The translations under genes and the position numbers were made by a program. Source: an uncultured Erysipelotrichaceae bacterium (GTDB taxonomy: Bacteria; Bacillota_I; Bacilli_A; RF39; UBA660). Taken from it: 63,648 nt of DNA. The stretch is taken from contig CADBYH010000005.1 in assembly GCA_902798815.1 (NCBI GenBank), positions 1-63,648 on the forward strand, read 5' to 3'. Position 1 is the first letter of the stretch, and each line of letters starts with the position of its first letter. The notes beneath the pieces are model-generated. The model ran no database searches, was not told the origin of the DNA, and was given only the letters and a program-made list of their open reading frames with translations. Positions 42,963-52,133 of the stretch are shown piece after piece.

Positions 42963-44123
42963 CTACGAATTCTGACCATTATTCTGTACATTAGAAGTAG
43001 ATTGAACTCCAGCTTGAGAAGCATTATTAATTGGAATAGTTTGACTTATAACTGGAATATCATCAGATGGGCTAGGCACTGTATTTTGTTGTTGAACAAC
43101 ACTTGGTTGTGTTACCTGTTGAGGAGCAACTTGCTGTACTGGTTGTTGAACAACATTTGGTTGTGCTACCTGTTGAGCAACTTGCTGTACTGGTTGTTGA
43201 ACAACGTTTGGTTGTGCCACCTGTTGAGGAGCAACCTGTTGTACTGGTTGTTGAACAACATTTGGTTGTGCTACCTGTTGAGTAACTACCTGTTGTACCG
43301 GTTGTTGTACAACTGCTTGCTGTACCGGTTGCTGTGCAACTGTTGGTTGAGCAACTTGAGTTAAATTAGCATCTGCTCCCATAGGAACTTGTTGTTGAAC
43401 AATTGTAGGTTGAACCTGTAATTGTTGTACTCCTTGTGGAGACACTTGAGAAGCATCAACTGAAACTCCAACAACATTTTGATTTAATTGGGACTTCAAA
43501 TTATTAATTTCGTTCATTAATACGTTGATATTATCAACATTTTCTTTATCACTAGCAGTTCCAGTACCGACACTAGCACCCTCAAGAACAGCTTCATCAG
43601 TATCGAATTTAATTACAATAATTACAGAATAGATTTCATATAATAATAAGAAAAAGCAAGGTACGATAAAAATTACAAAGAATATCCACTTAGACTCTAC
43701 AAATGATATAATTCCACCAATAGAATCATATACTTTAATACTTTGTCCAGCTATATAATCTTGACCCCAAGAAGTATCATCAACATCTAAAGTAATATAT
43801 GGAGTTGCCTCCTCATTATTAACTTCCTTAATCGTTGAAGAAACTACTTTAACAGTCTTCTCTTGCTGACTAGTTTGATAAACAAAAATCTCATCACCAG
43901 CTTTTAGTTTGTCAATAAACCTCTTTTCAACAATTACCAACTGACCCTTTAAATACTTACTAGTATCCTCTTTGACATCAATTAAAGCCTTATTTCCAAA
44001 TTCAGTATAGCCATAATCATTACGACTTAATACCAATGTACTAGCTAAAATAATTATTGAAAGATAAGCAACAAGAATAACACCAAAAACAATATTTCGA
44101 ATTACTCTCAATACCTTCTTCAT
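42963..44123 (-). CDS. non-catalytic signal-peptidase-fold protein with Gln-rich repeat tail (386 aa)
   Basis: TM1 (residues about 11-31) leads into an ectodomain beginning YGYTEFGNKALIDVKE. This aligns with the active enzymes, but the GSM serine is replaced (LIDVKEDTSKYLKGQLVIV) and no THR histidine is present. TM2 (about 145-168) follows, then a short coiled coil (INVLMNEINNLKSQL) and a long cytoplasmic-side tail built of VVQQPVQQV and QQVAQPN repeats. It is most likely a pseudoenzyme with a structural or adaptor role. Sister proteins: 29360 and 49321. Confidence 0.65.
   Translation of the reverse strand: MKKVLRVIRNIVFGVILVAYLSIIILASTLVLSRNDYGYTEFGNKALIDVKEDTSKYLKGQLVIVEKRFIDKLKAGDEIFVYQTSQQEKTVKVVSSTIKEVNNEEATPYITLDVDDTSWGQDYIAGQSIKVYDSIGGIISFVESKWIFFVIFIVPCFFLLLYEIYSVIIVIKFDTDEAVLEGASVGTGTASDKENVDNINVLMNEINNLKSQLNQNVVGVSVDASQVSPQGVQQLQVQPTIVQQQVPMGADANLTQVAQPTVAQQPVQQAVVQQPVQQVVTQQVAQPNVVQQPVQQVAPQQVAQPNVVQQPVQQVAQQVAQPNVVQQPVQQVAPQQVTQPSVVQQQNTVPSPSDDIPVISQTIPINNASQAGVQSTSNVQNNGQNS
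43100..43345 (-). repeat. coding repeats for the QQPVQ tail
   Basis: Imperfect tandem repeats of about 51-57 bp encode VVQQPVQQVAPQQVAQPN-type units. Near-identical amino-acid units are encoded at 45660-45815 in a different gene, so the repeat itself has been shared between proteins. Confidence 0.75.
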
Positions 44124-44272
44124 ATTATACCTCTATTCCCAATTATCTAATTACCATTATATCATGAAAAAAACAAAAAAGTAAATACCAGAATAAACAT
44201 AATAATTCATTTGTTTACTAAATAAAAAATCATTAATTATATTCTTTATAAAACACAACTAATGATTTCAAT

Positions 44273-45598
44273 TTATGTAATTCTAAATGCAGGAGATACA
44301 CCTTGAAAGTAAGTATTACTAGCTGCATAAGGAGAATAAGTACCATTTGTATTTACACATAAAAATGTATCTGAATCATTTTTATTAGCTGTACGAACCC
44401 ACCAAGGTCGTGAAACACTACTACCAGGCTCTTTTTTTTGTACAAAACTAAGATTATTTGATAATGTTACGCCCTTGTAACTATAATAATCTAACTTTTG
44501 TGTCGTCGAAGCTGCAGAATCGTATGAATCACTACCATATATTTCTTTACCGGATAAAAGATAAAGTTTCTCAGTCGATACAAAATTTGTAGAAATACTA
44601 GAACCATGTCCTGAAACAACCCTTGTTTTTGAAATAACATTTTGTAATTCTATAGGAAAATACTCTTCAAAAGAATCTACTTCTTGTTTAACAAGCGAAT
44701 CAGGATATCCATCTTCATTTCCAGAATAATCATCCATATAAAAACTGTAAGATAAAATATCAGCAAATTCCACAACAAACCCACAAGCAGTTTGAGAATA
44801 AGTAGAATTACTACAACTTGAAGGAGTAGTTTTATTAGCCAATCTCAATACATGTGTATAATCATTATTATTAAAATGCATAACAATAGACTTAGTATCA
44901 CCAACATGATATTTACTAGTATCACCCTTCTCAACTGCTAGTTCAATAGTATCCCAAGAATCATTAGCAAATGAAACAGTATTATCAACATATTGACTAA
45001 CTACAATTTCTATTTTAAGTTCCAATCCAGATCTTATTTGATAAGAACTATTTTGATTATGAAGTTGCTGTTCACTTTGATAAAAATTATACGCCATTTG
45101 ACCATATTGAGTATCCAGCTCATCATTACCAGAATCAAAAGGCCAAGTACATGAAACACCAAAATTACTAGTTGAATCAGCCGCTAAATATCTAGAACCA
45201 TGAGTAAATTCTAATTTAAACGGATAATCTCTTGCCAATTGTGCAAATGAAATACCATTTGTTGTAGTTACTTCAGTATTAAAAAGTCTAAAATACTTAA
45301 TATTATAAGTAATCTTTGCTGGAATATCACCATTATTATGAATTACATAATCTTCTTGAAAATCTGTCATACCTGGGGAAAGATTATTAATAGTAATATC
45401 AAAAACATTACTAACTTCAGTATTATTCTTTGTTATCTTAATATCCCAAGTCTTTAAATTAACATTCATATTAGATGTAACAGTATTTGTATATGCAAAC
45501 CATGCCAAAGTAATTGACATAATTGACACAGCAAAAAAGGCAATAGATGTTAAGTTTACTTTCGTAAACTTACTTTTTATTCTATCACTTAATTTCAT
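44273..45598 (-). CDS. TasA/camelysin-like secreted protein with DUF6273-like C-terminus (441 aa)
   Basis: The signal ends in ITLAWFAYTNTVTSNMNVNL, a SipW-type pattern. The next 100 residues (ISPGMTD-like NNLSPGMTDFQEDYVI, then HNNGDIPAKITYNI) match the TasA beta-sandwich signature in which the chain is described as projecting into the next subunit. The C-terminus (SVSRPWWVRTANKN ... GVSPAFRIT) looks like the end of a DUF6273-type domain. A strong GGAGGTGAT ribosome binding site precedes it. It is probably a fibre or matrix subunit. Confidence 0.7.
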   Translation of the reverse strand: MKLSDRIKSKFTKVNLTSIAFFAVSIMSITLAWFAYTNTVTSNMNVNLKTWDIKITKNNTEVSNVFDITINNLSPGMTDFQEDYVIHNNGDIPAKITYNIKYFRLFNTEVTTTNGISFAQLARDYPFKLEFTHGSRYLAADSTSNFGVSCTWPFDSGNDELDTQYGQMAYNFYQSEQQLHNQNSSYQIRSGLELKIEIVVSQYVDNTVSFANDSWDTIELAVEKGDTSKYHVGDTKSIVMHFNNNDYTHVLRLANKTTPSSCSNSTYSQTACGFVVEFADILSYSFYMDDYSGNEDGYPDSLVKQEVDSFEEYFPIELQNVISKTRVVSGHGSSISTNFVSTEKLYLLSGKEIYGSDSYDSAASTTQKLDYYSYKGVTLSNNLSFVQKKEPGSSVSRPWWVRTANKNDSDTFLCVNTNGTYSPYAASNTYFQGVSPAFRIT

Positions 45599-45625
45599 AC
45601 TATCACCTCCAATATATTAATATTA

Positions 45626-46510
45626 TTATTGATTATTTGAATTTACAACTTGAGTTGCTTGTTGTGCAGGTTGCTGAACAACATTAGGTTGTTGTACTAC
45701 CTGTTGAGCAGTAACCTGTTGAACCGGTTGTTGAACAACTGCCTGCTGTACTGGTTGTTGAACAACACCTGGTTGCACTGCTTGCTGAGTAACCACTTGT
45801 TGTACTGGTTGTTGAGTTTGTTGATTTATAATTTGTTGTTGCAAATTAACAATCTCTTGTTGTAGTTGTTCTTGCGTAACACTTGCTGATTGTGTAGGTG
45901 CAACATCTGGTTGAACCGCCATATTATTAACACTTGCATCTGTAACACCTTCTTGTGCAACTGTATTTAAATTATTTTTACGTTCATATTTTTCAATCAT
46001 TGTTTGTACAACTTCTGTTCCAATTAATAACATTATTGGAATAATCACAAAGAAGAAAAATCCTATATTACTAGTTGAATAACTATGAAAAGCCGATAAT
46101 ACAACAAGTTTTCTAGAAACTTTTCCATATATCTGATTTGCAACTATTGGTGGGTCTGCACTACTAGAAGCAATACCTTTAGTTTGAAAAATCTTTTCAT
46201 CCTTACTATCATCTATCTTTATAATTCTATGTGTTATTACCTTATCTTTAAATGATCCTTCTTTACCAAGATAAGTAATATCATCCCCTACCTTTAAAGT
46301 ATCAGTATTGACATCCTTACACAATAAAACATCACCTATTTGATACTTAGGTTCCATAGATCCAGTAACAACAGCAAACATTCTATATCCAAAAATAGAT
46401 TTATTATTCTTAGAGAATCTTTGAAAAAGTACAAAAGAAACAAACAGTAAAATAACAACTATAAAAACTGTCTTAATAACTGTTAAGAAAATCTTTAAAA
46501 ACTTATTCAT
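45626..46510 (-). CDS. SipW/ER-type signal peptidase I with Gln-rich tail (about 294 aa)
   Basis: TM1 (about residues 8-30) precedes catalytic Ser51 in VVTGSMEPKYQIGD and His94 in VITHRIIKID. The segment KGIASSSADPP replaces the usual KGD.N...DP, so the first Asp is missing and only one acidic residue remains. TM2 (about 140-165) is followed by a tail with a coiled-coil-like QEQLQQEIVNLQQQIINQQ and QQPVQQ repeats. The start overlaps the previous gene's stop and follows AAAGGAGATG. Confidence 0.85.
   Translation of the reverse strand: MNKFLKIFLTVIKTVFIVVILLFVSFVLFQRFSKNNKSIFGYRMFAVVTGSMEPKYQIGDVLLCKDVNTDTLKVGDDITYLGKEGSFKDKVITHRIIKIDDSKDEKIFQTKGIASSSADPPIVANQIYGKVSRKLVVLSAFHSYSTSNIGFFFFVIIPIMLLIGTEVVQTMIEKYERKNNLNTVAQEGVTDASVNNMAVQPDVAPTQSASVTQEQLQQEIVNLQQQIINQQTQQPVQQVVTQQAVQPGVVQQPVQQAVVQQPVQQVTAQQVVQQPNVVQQPAQQATQVVNSNNQ
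45660..45815 (-). repeat. coding repeats for the second QQPVQ tail
   Basis: Imperfect tandem repeats encode QQPVQQVV(T)QQ-type units, the same vocabulary as the tail at 43100-43345. Confidence 0.7.
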
Positions 46511-47750
46511 CAGTTTCATCTCCTTTACTATCATCATTCTCTGATGTTGTTTCTATCTTACTTACATCAATACTCTTTTCATCTTCCTTAACCTCTTCAG
46601 GAACTTCCATATTTAAAATTGCCCCATCAGAACCAATTTGGAAGAAACTAGAGTCCATTTTTTCCATAAATTTCTTTGAATTACTATTAATCTTATTAGC
46701 AATAAATGAATAATCTACTACTTTTTCTTTTCTTACCATATCATATTCAGAAGCAACTAAATCAATTAAATCCTCCCTAGATAAATCATCATCACCTTTA
46801 GCAATATGTCTAATATTTTCTTTGATATCCTTTAATAGTAATTTATTTAATTCTTTTGTATACATTTCTTTATAATAATTATTCTTTGTACAAGTACACA
46901 TCATCATATAATAAAAACATAAGAAAGTATTATTCACTTTATCATTAAATACATTAGGTAATTCATTATAAACATCTCTATTATTTTCAACACTTTCAGC
47001 ATCAATCTTAAAATTATGAATAAAATCCCATAAATTAGCAGCCATCTGAAAGTTAGGATTCTTTAAAATAACATTAGTTCTTTTAATTGGATCAGTAACT
47101 GCCGGAGCCTTTTCCTTCTTTAATTGCTTATAAAGCATACTCTCTCTCCAAGATTTTACATTATTCATAACAATTTCTGATTTTTGTAAAAATTCATCAA
47201 TACCAGGTAATCTATCAGTTTTAGACTCTACTAAAAAACTAAATTTAATATCTTCTGCATCAACATTAGTCTTACCATTAAATGTAAAAGAATTTGTATT
47301 ATTAGTATCGTGACTATTAAGTTGATTATTAATATCCTCTAAAAATATTGCCAACTCATCAACAAGAGTACATATAAATCTATTTTCATAAGTATTAAAT
47401 GTATCCTCTTTATAAGTATTCAATAATTTTGAAGGTCTTATTTTATTTTTTTCTTCATCATACTCTTGAATAAAATTAGTATGTTTCGCAAGATGTTTAA
47501 ATGTAGGAGGTCCAACTTTTCTAACCTTCTCTATTTTTAATATCTCTTCTTCTTCTTTTAAGAAGGATTTTAAATCATTAAATATATTATTTATATATGG
47601 AATAATTCCAAAAATAAAATCAAACCAATCAAAACTAACTATTAAACCAGTATAATCTTGAGATAATAATTCTTTTTGACTTAAATTTTTGAAAAATTTC
47701 TCATTAAAAACATCTGACTGGTTTTCATATTGTATAGAATAATTCTCCAT
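46503..47750 (-). CDS. partner of the AAA+ ATPase, McrC/DUF2357-like N-terminal region (415 aa)
   Basis: Soluble, helical protein. The region around residues 110-135 (TYKEDTFNTYENRFICTLVDEL) resembles the N-x-E-N-R-F segment of McrC/DUF2357 proteins, which are normally encoded next to McrB-like ATPases, as here. No PD-(D/E)xK nuclease motif is seen in the C-terminal half, which ends in an acidic tail. Coupled downstream to the SipW-like gene (ATGAATAA overlap). Function: probable adaptor for the ATPase; inferred from context and weak resemblance. Confidence 0.5.
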   Translation of the reverse strand: MENYSIQYENQSDVFNEKFFKNLSQKELLSQDYTGLIVSFDWFDFIFGIIPYINNIFNDLKSFLKEEEEILKIEKVRKVGPPTFKHLAKHTNFIQEYDEEKNKIRPSKLLNTYKEDTFNTYENRFICTLVDELAIFLEDINNQLNSHDTNNTNSFTFNGKTNVDAEDIKFSFLVESKTDRLPGIDEFLQKSEIVMNNVKSWRESMLYKQLKKEKAPAVTDPIKRTNVILKNPNFQMAANLWDFIHNFKIDAESVENNRDVYNELPNVFNDKVNNTFLCFYYMMMCTCTKNNYYKEMYTKELNKLLLKDIKENIRHIAKGDDDLSREDLIDLVASEYDMVRKEKVVDYSFIANKINSNSKKFMEKMDSSFFQIGSDGAILNMEVPEEVKEDEKSIDVSKIETTSENDDSKGDETDE

Positions 47751-47764
47751 ATTATTTACCTATT

Positions 47765-49324
47765 TTAACCTTTCTTCAACATACTAACGTAATCAATACA
47801 TTCCTTCATTTTATCTTTTCCAAATAATCTATTTAATTCCTCAATAAATGGATCAATAGCATCACGTATATAAGCTATATTTTGTTGCTCCAATTTTCTT
47901 AAAATCTTTTTAGCAACAAAGTAATCTATTCCACCAGTTTCATCTCCACCACAAGCAACATATACTGGAACAAATATCTTTAACTGTTTCATAATACGGT
48001 TACCAAAAGAGATTTTAAAATTTGTAATCATAAAATTATCCACTGTAGCAAGATTCTTTAAACCTTTTTCTGAAACAGGAAAATCTTCACAAGCCTTTTT
48101 AAATAAAGATTCCAAATAAACAGAGTTTAAATCTAATGCTTCTTGATTTCGACAATCAAATGGATCTATTTTTGTATTAATATCGATAGGCATAGCTCTA
48201 TCGTAAACTTTATCTGTAACAGCAAAAGTAGAATCATCGTTATTGATTGTACCTATATACCATACATTACCATTAAGTCTTATCTTACCATTATTTAATT
48301 TAACTGGATCGTTATCAACTGTATTAGTAACTAAAGCAACATTCCACTCAGCTCTATTAGGCATTTCAAGTATAGATAATACTTCTGCGAAATAATACTC
48401 AACACGAGCAAGATTCATTTCATCTAGTACTATTGTATGACATCTATCATCATATAAAGCACTATATAATTCAACAAGTGCACCTGTTTCATTAAATCTC
48501 TTTGTAAACTCGTTAATATACCCAAAAAAGTCTGTCCTATCACGCCAAGATGGCTGAACAGATGAAATACATGGATCAGACTTATTAAACTTACTCCAAG
48601 CATATGCTAAAGATGTTTTACCTGTACCAGAAATACCTTGGAATATTAACATCTTACCACAAGCTAATCCACCAAAGAACACTCTTAATAAATCTTCATT
48701 GTAATATAGATGTAACTGACTTGCTGAAAAACATCTAAAATCATCAATCAATTCAGGAAGAGTCTGTGTATTATTATAATTAACAATTTTAGTCTTTTTA
48801 TTTAATTTATCAATACGATACAATTGAGGAAATCTAATATCTTCATCCAATACATTATCCTCTTCCTCAACAACTTCTCCATCTGTTCCTTCAGTAGGAA
48901 CATCTTGAGATACGGTACCATCTGCATTTATTTTACCATTATTAGAATTAGGAGTAATACCTGAATATATTTCAGCTATTTTCTCGTTTTCCTTAACCAA
49001 TCCCTCTACTTGATCATTTAATGAATTAATTTCTTCAAGCAAAGACTCTTGATTTACCAATTTCTTTTTTAATAAGAAATATTTTCTAAATATATATTGC
49101 AAAATATAGAATATTAATCCAATTATTAATAATAAAACTACTCCTAAAATAACCACAAGAACCCACTCATTAATGTGTAATTCTTTTGAATAGAAATCAA
49201 TTATCTTTTTATAATTACTAAACGAGAAAATAGTTACTAAACCACTAAATAATCCCTTAAAAACAGCACCAACTCCAGTAAACAATATAGATAAAACTTC
49301 ATATAAAAAACGTAGTACTGTCAT
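47765..49324 (-). CDS. membrane-anchored McrB-like AAA+ ATPase (519 aa)
   Basis: The N-terminus has one or two TM segments (about residues 10-35 and 54-78), then a coiled coil (about 85-120), an acidic linker and an AAA+ module. Walker A is GISGTGKT (230-237), Walker B TIVLDEMNLARVEYYF (Asp301, Glu302), sensor 1 YIGTINNDDS and the finger region VYDRAMPID. The combination RDRTDFFGYINEF and DEMNLAR is typical of McrB/MoxR-class ATPases. The start overlaps the upstream gene (ATGA). The TM anchor and neighbours argue for a role in surface-protein export or assembly rather than restriction. Confidence 0.82.
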   Translation of the reverse strand: MTVLRFLYEVLSILFTGVGAVFKGLFSGLVTIFSFSNYKKIIDFYSKELHINEWVLVVILGVVLLLIIGLIFYILQYIFRKYFLLKKKLVNQESLLEEINSLNDQVEGLVKENEKIAEIYSGITPNSNNGKINADGTVSQDVPTEGTDGEVVEEEDNVLDEDIRFPQLYRIDKLNKKTKIVNYNNTQTLPELIDDFRCFSASQLHLYYNEDLLRVFFGGLACGKMLIFQGISGTGKTSLAYAWSKFNKSDPCISSVQPSWRDRTDFFGYINEFTKRFNETGALVELYSALYDDRCHTIVLDEMNLARVEYYFAEVLSILEMPNRAEWNVALVTNTVDNDPVKLNNGKIRLNGNVWYIGTINNDDSTFAVTDKVYDRAMPIDINTKIDPFDCRNQEALDLNSVYLESLFKKACEDFPVSEKGLKNLATVDNFMITNFKISFGNRIMKQLKIFVPVYVACGGDETGGIDYFVAKKILRKLEQQNIAYIRDAIDPFIEELNRLFGKDKMKECIDYVSMLKKG

Positions 49325-51363
49325 AATTTAATCACCTCGCTACTAATAGGTTCAGAAATACAATAAGTATTATTAATCAAATCTTTAGGAACAAAACTTT
49401 CAATTTCTTTTTTGTTTTCATCTCCAACAACAAAGATATATTCTCCCATTTCTAAAATATTTCTATCAAATTCTGCATTCATCAATGTACTTTTTTGTAT
49501 CTGAATAATAAAATTGAATCCACTATTCTTAAATTTATTTAATTTATTTTTATATTTTTTTAATACATCATCATCTATAGATATTAAAATCTTCTTTTGA
49601 GAAAAAGGATCATTAAAATTATCTATAAAAGAATTAATCTTTCTATCTTTACTATATAAACTATCATTAAGATGAACAATATATCTCTTTTTATAGTTTT
49701 CTTCAAAAAGTTCATTTATTAATGTTGAACCAATTAGTTTTAAAGAAACCTCTTGTAAGTTTTCTAAAACAACAGACTGACTATATGACTTATCTATAAT
49801 ATATTCACTAAATATTTTACTAAATTTTATATTTGATTTAATCTGAGTATTATAAAGATCATCAACTATAGTATCACTAACAACAAGTTTAAATATTTTT
49901 GAAGATGATATCTTTTCAATAAATGATTTTCTTAATTTAGTATAGTTATTACCTTTTTCAACAATACAATTTACAATTAATTTTTTATCTTGATCTGTTT
50001 CAAAAGAAACAACATCTCCAATTAACTTATTCAAATTACTATAGTTATCATCTAATTTATTATAAAACAACAATAAATCTGTTATTTCTCTCTTTTGATT
50101 TACATCTAAATTTCTCTTTTTTGAAGCATATTTTTTTATTTTTTCTTCTAGTATTTCATTCTTCTTACTATAATCTTCATCACTATAATCAACTGGTTGA
50201 ATAAATCTATCAGTTACATAAGAAGAAATAATTTTTTTTAATACAGAAGCAGGATACTCCTTACCTTGAGCATCACATATAATAGTCAATATTTCAAATA
50301 TTTCATATTGTTTTAACTCTAATATTTTTAAAACAAAGTTTTTAGTACCTTTACCAATTATAGTAGGTTGCCCACCTTCATTTTTATCATTACCAATTGC
50401 TTCTAGTACCTCATTACTTGCCTCTTCTTCTTCATTACTTTCAGTATTCTCTCCTTCTTCCTTTTTTTCTTCTTTTTTCTCTTCTTTTTTAATATCAGTA
50501 TCAATTACAATTGTACTTAATTTAGTTTCAATAACATCTGCTGCAGTATTATTTTTTAATTCATCATCAGCAATATTAATATTTGGAACAACAATAATAG
50601 GATCCTCATAAACAATATTTTCTTCTGGTATTTCTTTATTTTCTTCTAATTGTTCTACAGTACTAGCATCAGTATTTTCAACAGGAATATCTTCTTGTTT
50701 TTCAATATTACTTTGCTCATTTGTATCTTGTGCAACCACATTCTGTTCTTGTACATTAGGTACAGAAACCTCATGTACAGGTTGAACAACCACATTAGTT
50801 TCAACATCATCTAATATTTCTATATTCTTATCTTTTTTAGAATTCATACGTCTTTTTAAGAAATCAAAGAATTCCACAAAAAATAGAATAACAATTGGTA
50901 TAATCAATAAGATAAATAGTATTAATCCAGACTGCATAATATATAATAAATAACCCAATTTATGAAATACACTTCCTCTAATTCCTAGTAATTCATCTGA
51001 AATCCAATGACGATTATCATTCTTTAATGTTATATATCCAGGATCAGCATCTAATTTAACCTTTTCTACTTTTGAATTAATAACATTAATGTTCTTTGAA
51101 TTAATTATTTCTTCATAAACAAACACATCATCATTAACTTTTACTTTATTAAGATCAATCTTCTTTATTACTATTAAATCCCCATCATTATATCCCTTAG
51201 TTTTAGATTTTTTACAATTACTAAAATAATAATTGTTTTTTGTTTCAATTAATCCATATTTATTTCTAAAAACTAATAATAGAGAGAATAAATACAATGC
51301 AAATATATACAATAAAATTAGTACTATTACTAATACTTTTCTAAGAACTATTCTTATTTTCAT
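49321..51363 (-). CDS. signal-peptidase-fold protein fused to a large cytoplasmic region (about 680 aa)
   Basis: TM1 is followed by a pseudo-signal-peptidase ectodomain (RNKYGLIETKNNYYF ... GDLIVIKKIDLNKVKVNDDVFVY; no GSM, no THR). TM2 (about residues 140-165) leads to a Glu/Lys-rich linker and a roughly 340-residue soluble region. The last 130 residues (VHLNDSLYSKDRKINSF, ILISIDDDVLKKYKNKL, FIIQIQKSTLMNA) faintly recall an EAL-type barrel without its catalytic residues. It overlaps the ATPase gene start, suggesting that it forms a complex with the ATPase. The start is set after GAGAGAGG. Confidence 0.6.
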   Translation of the reverse strand: MKIRIVLRKVLVIVLILLYIFALYLFSLLLVFRNKYGLIETKNNYYFSNCKKSKTKGYNDGDLIVIKKIDLNKVKVNDDVFVYEEIINSKNINVINSKVEKVKLDADPGYITLKNDNRHWISDELLGIRGSVFHKLGYLLYIMQSGLILFILLIIPIVILFFVEFFDFLKRRMNSKKDKNIEILDDVETNVVVQPVHEVSVPNVQEQNVVAQDTNEQSNIEKQEDIPVENTDASTVEQLEENKEIPEENIVYEDPIIVVPNINIADDELKNNTAADVIETKLSTIVIDTDIKKEEKKEEKKEEGENTESNEEEEASNEVLEAIGNDKNEGGQPTIIGKGTKNFVLKILELKQYEIFEILTIICDAQGKEYPASVLKKIISSYVTDRFIQPVDYSDEDYSKKNEILEEKIKKYASKKRNLDVNQKREITDLLLFYNKLDDNYSNLNKLIGDVVSFETDQDKKLIVNCIVEKGNNYTKLRKSFIEKISSSKIFKLVVSDTIVDDLYNTQIKSNIKFSKIFSEYIIDKSYSQSVVLENLQEVSLKLIGSTLINELFEENYKKRYIVHLNDSLYSKDRKINSFIDNFNDPFSQKKILISIDDDVLKKYKNKLNKFKNSGFNFIIQIQKSTLMNAEFDRNILEMGEYIFVVGDENKKEIESFVPKDLINNTYCISEPISSEVIKL

Positions 51364-51435
51364 ATACTCACATCCTCTCTCCAATTATAAAAAAATTATA
51401 CCATATTTATTTCTTTCAAATCAATAAATCAAATA

Positions 51436-52068
51436 CTATATCTGCCTAAATGTAAAACTAACATTTATATTGTAATTAACACCTTGATTATTAGCTACTT
51501 TCTCTCCTATCAATGTATCAGATGTATTTGTCGACGTACTATTATAATTATCTATCCATTGAAAATAAAATCTAAGATAAATATTAGTATGTGTTCCACT
51601 AGCAGGTAGAATTTTATTATTATTAAAAGTTTTTGAATCAGGATACAAACCTGATGAAACAAATGATACACTAGGAGTTGTAGTATTAGTTATTGTATTC
51701 GCACTAATTCTATAACCTAATACTTTTAAATTATCTATTTCACCAGTCTTTTCAACTGTAACTTCATAATTAAATGACGTTTTTATATTAGAACAATCTA
51801 TAAAAACATCAAAATAACCCTTACATCCAGGAGCAAGTTTACCAGTATTAACATTAGTACAACTATTTACCACAGGAGTAAAAGATAAATTAATCGTATT
51901 ATTAGTCGTAATATCAGTATTATTAAGTAAAATTCTCCACTTAGTCATATCTGCTCCAACTTCTCCAGAAGAACTAGAAACATATTTTGCATAACTAGAA
52001 TTAAGATTGGACAACAAAACAAAGATAGATAAAACTAGTATAAATATTTTTAGTTCAATATTCTTCAT
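51436..52068 (-). CDS. TasA/camelysin-like secreted protein (210 aa)
   Basis: The signal ends NLNSSYAKYVSSSSGEVGAD, a typical SipW-class pattern (YAxY). The body follows the TasA-like logic: ADMTKWRILLNNTDIT, TGKLAPGCKGYFDVFIDCSN and SFNYEVTVEK, a beta-sandwich with a Cys pair in the middle and a C-terminal YNINVSFTFRQ. It lies after an internal terminator, at the head of the group that contains the ATPase. Confidence 0.72.
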   Translation of the reverse strand: MKNIELKIFILVLSIFVLLSNLNSSYAKYVSSSSGEVGADMTKWRILLNNTDITTNNTINLSFTPVVNSCTNVNTGKLAPGCKGYFDVFIDCSNIKTSFNYEVTVEKTGEIDNLKVLGYRISANTITNTTTPSVSFVSSGLYPDSKTFNNNKILPASGTHTNIYLRFYFQWIDNYNSTSTNTSDTLIGEKVANNQGVNYNINVSFTFRQI

Positions 52069-52094
52069 CTTATCACCCTATCATAATTATACAG

Positions 52095-52127
52095 CAAAAA
52101 AAAAGACAGTTCAATAATTGAACTAAT
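52095..52127 (-). terminator. internal terminator within the surface-protein cluster
   Basis: The minus-strand stem AGTTCAA / TTGAACT with a TTA loop and GTC-T9 tail lies between the genes at 52134 and 51436. It divides the cluster into an upstream (structural) group and a downstream (enzyme/ATPase) group. Confidence 0.8.
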
Positions 52128-52133
52128 CTTTTA

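Noticed and set aside
43002..43364. Plus-strand ORFs opposite the QQPVQ repeats
   Set aside because: Antisense shadow of a repeat tract; same reasoning applies to 45650-45865.
46503..49324. McrBC-type restriction (phage defence) system
   Set aside because: No nuclease motif, specificity or methylase gene is seen; the ATPase is membrane-anchored and embedded among secretion genes.
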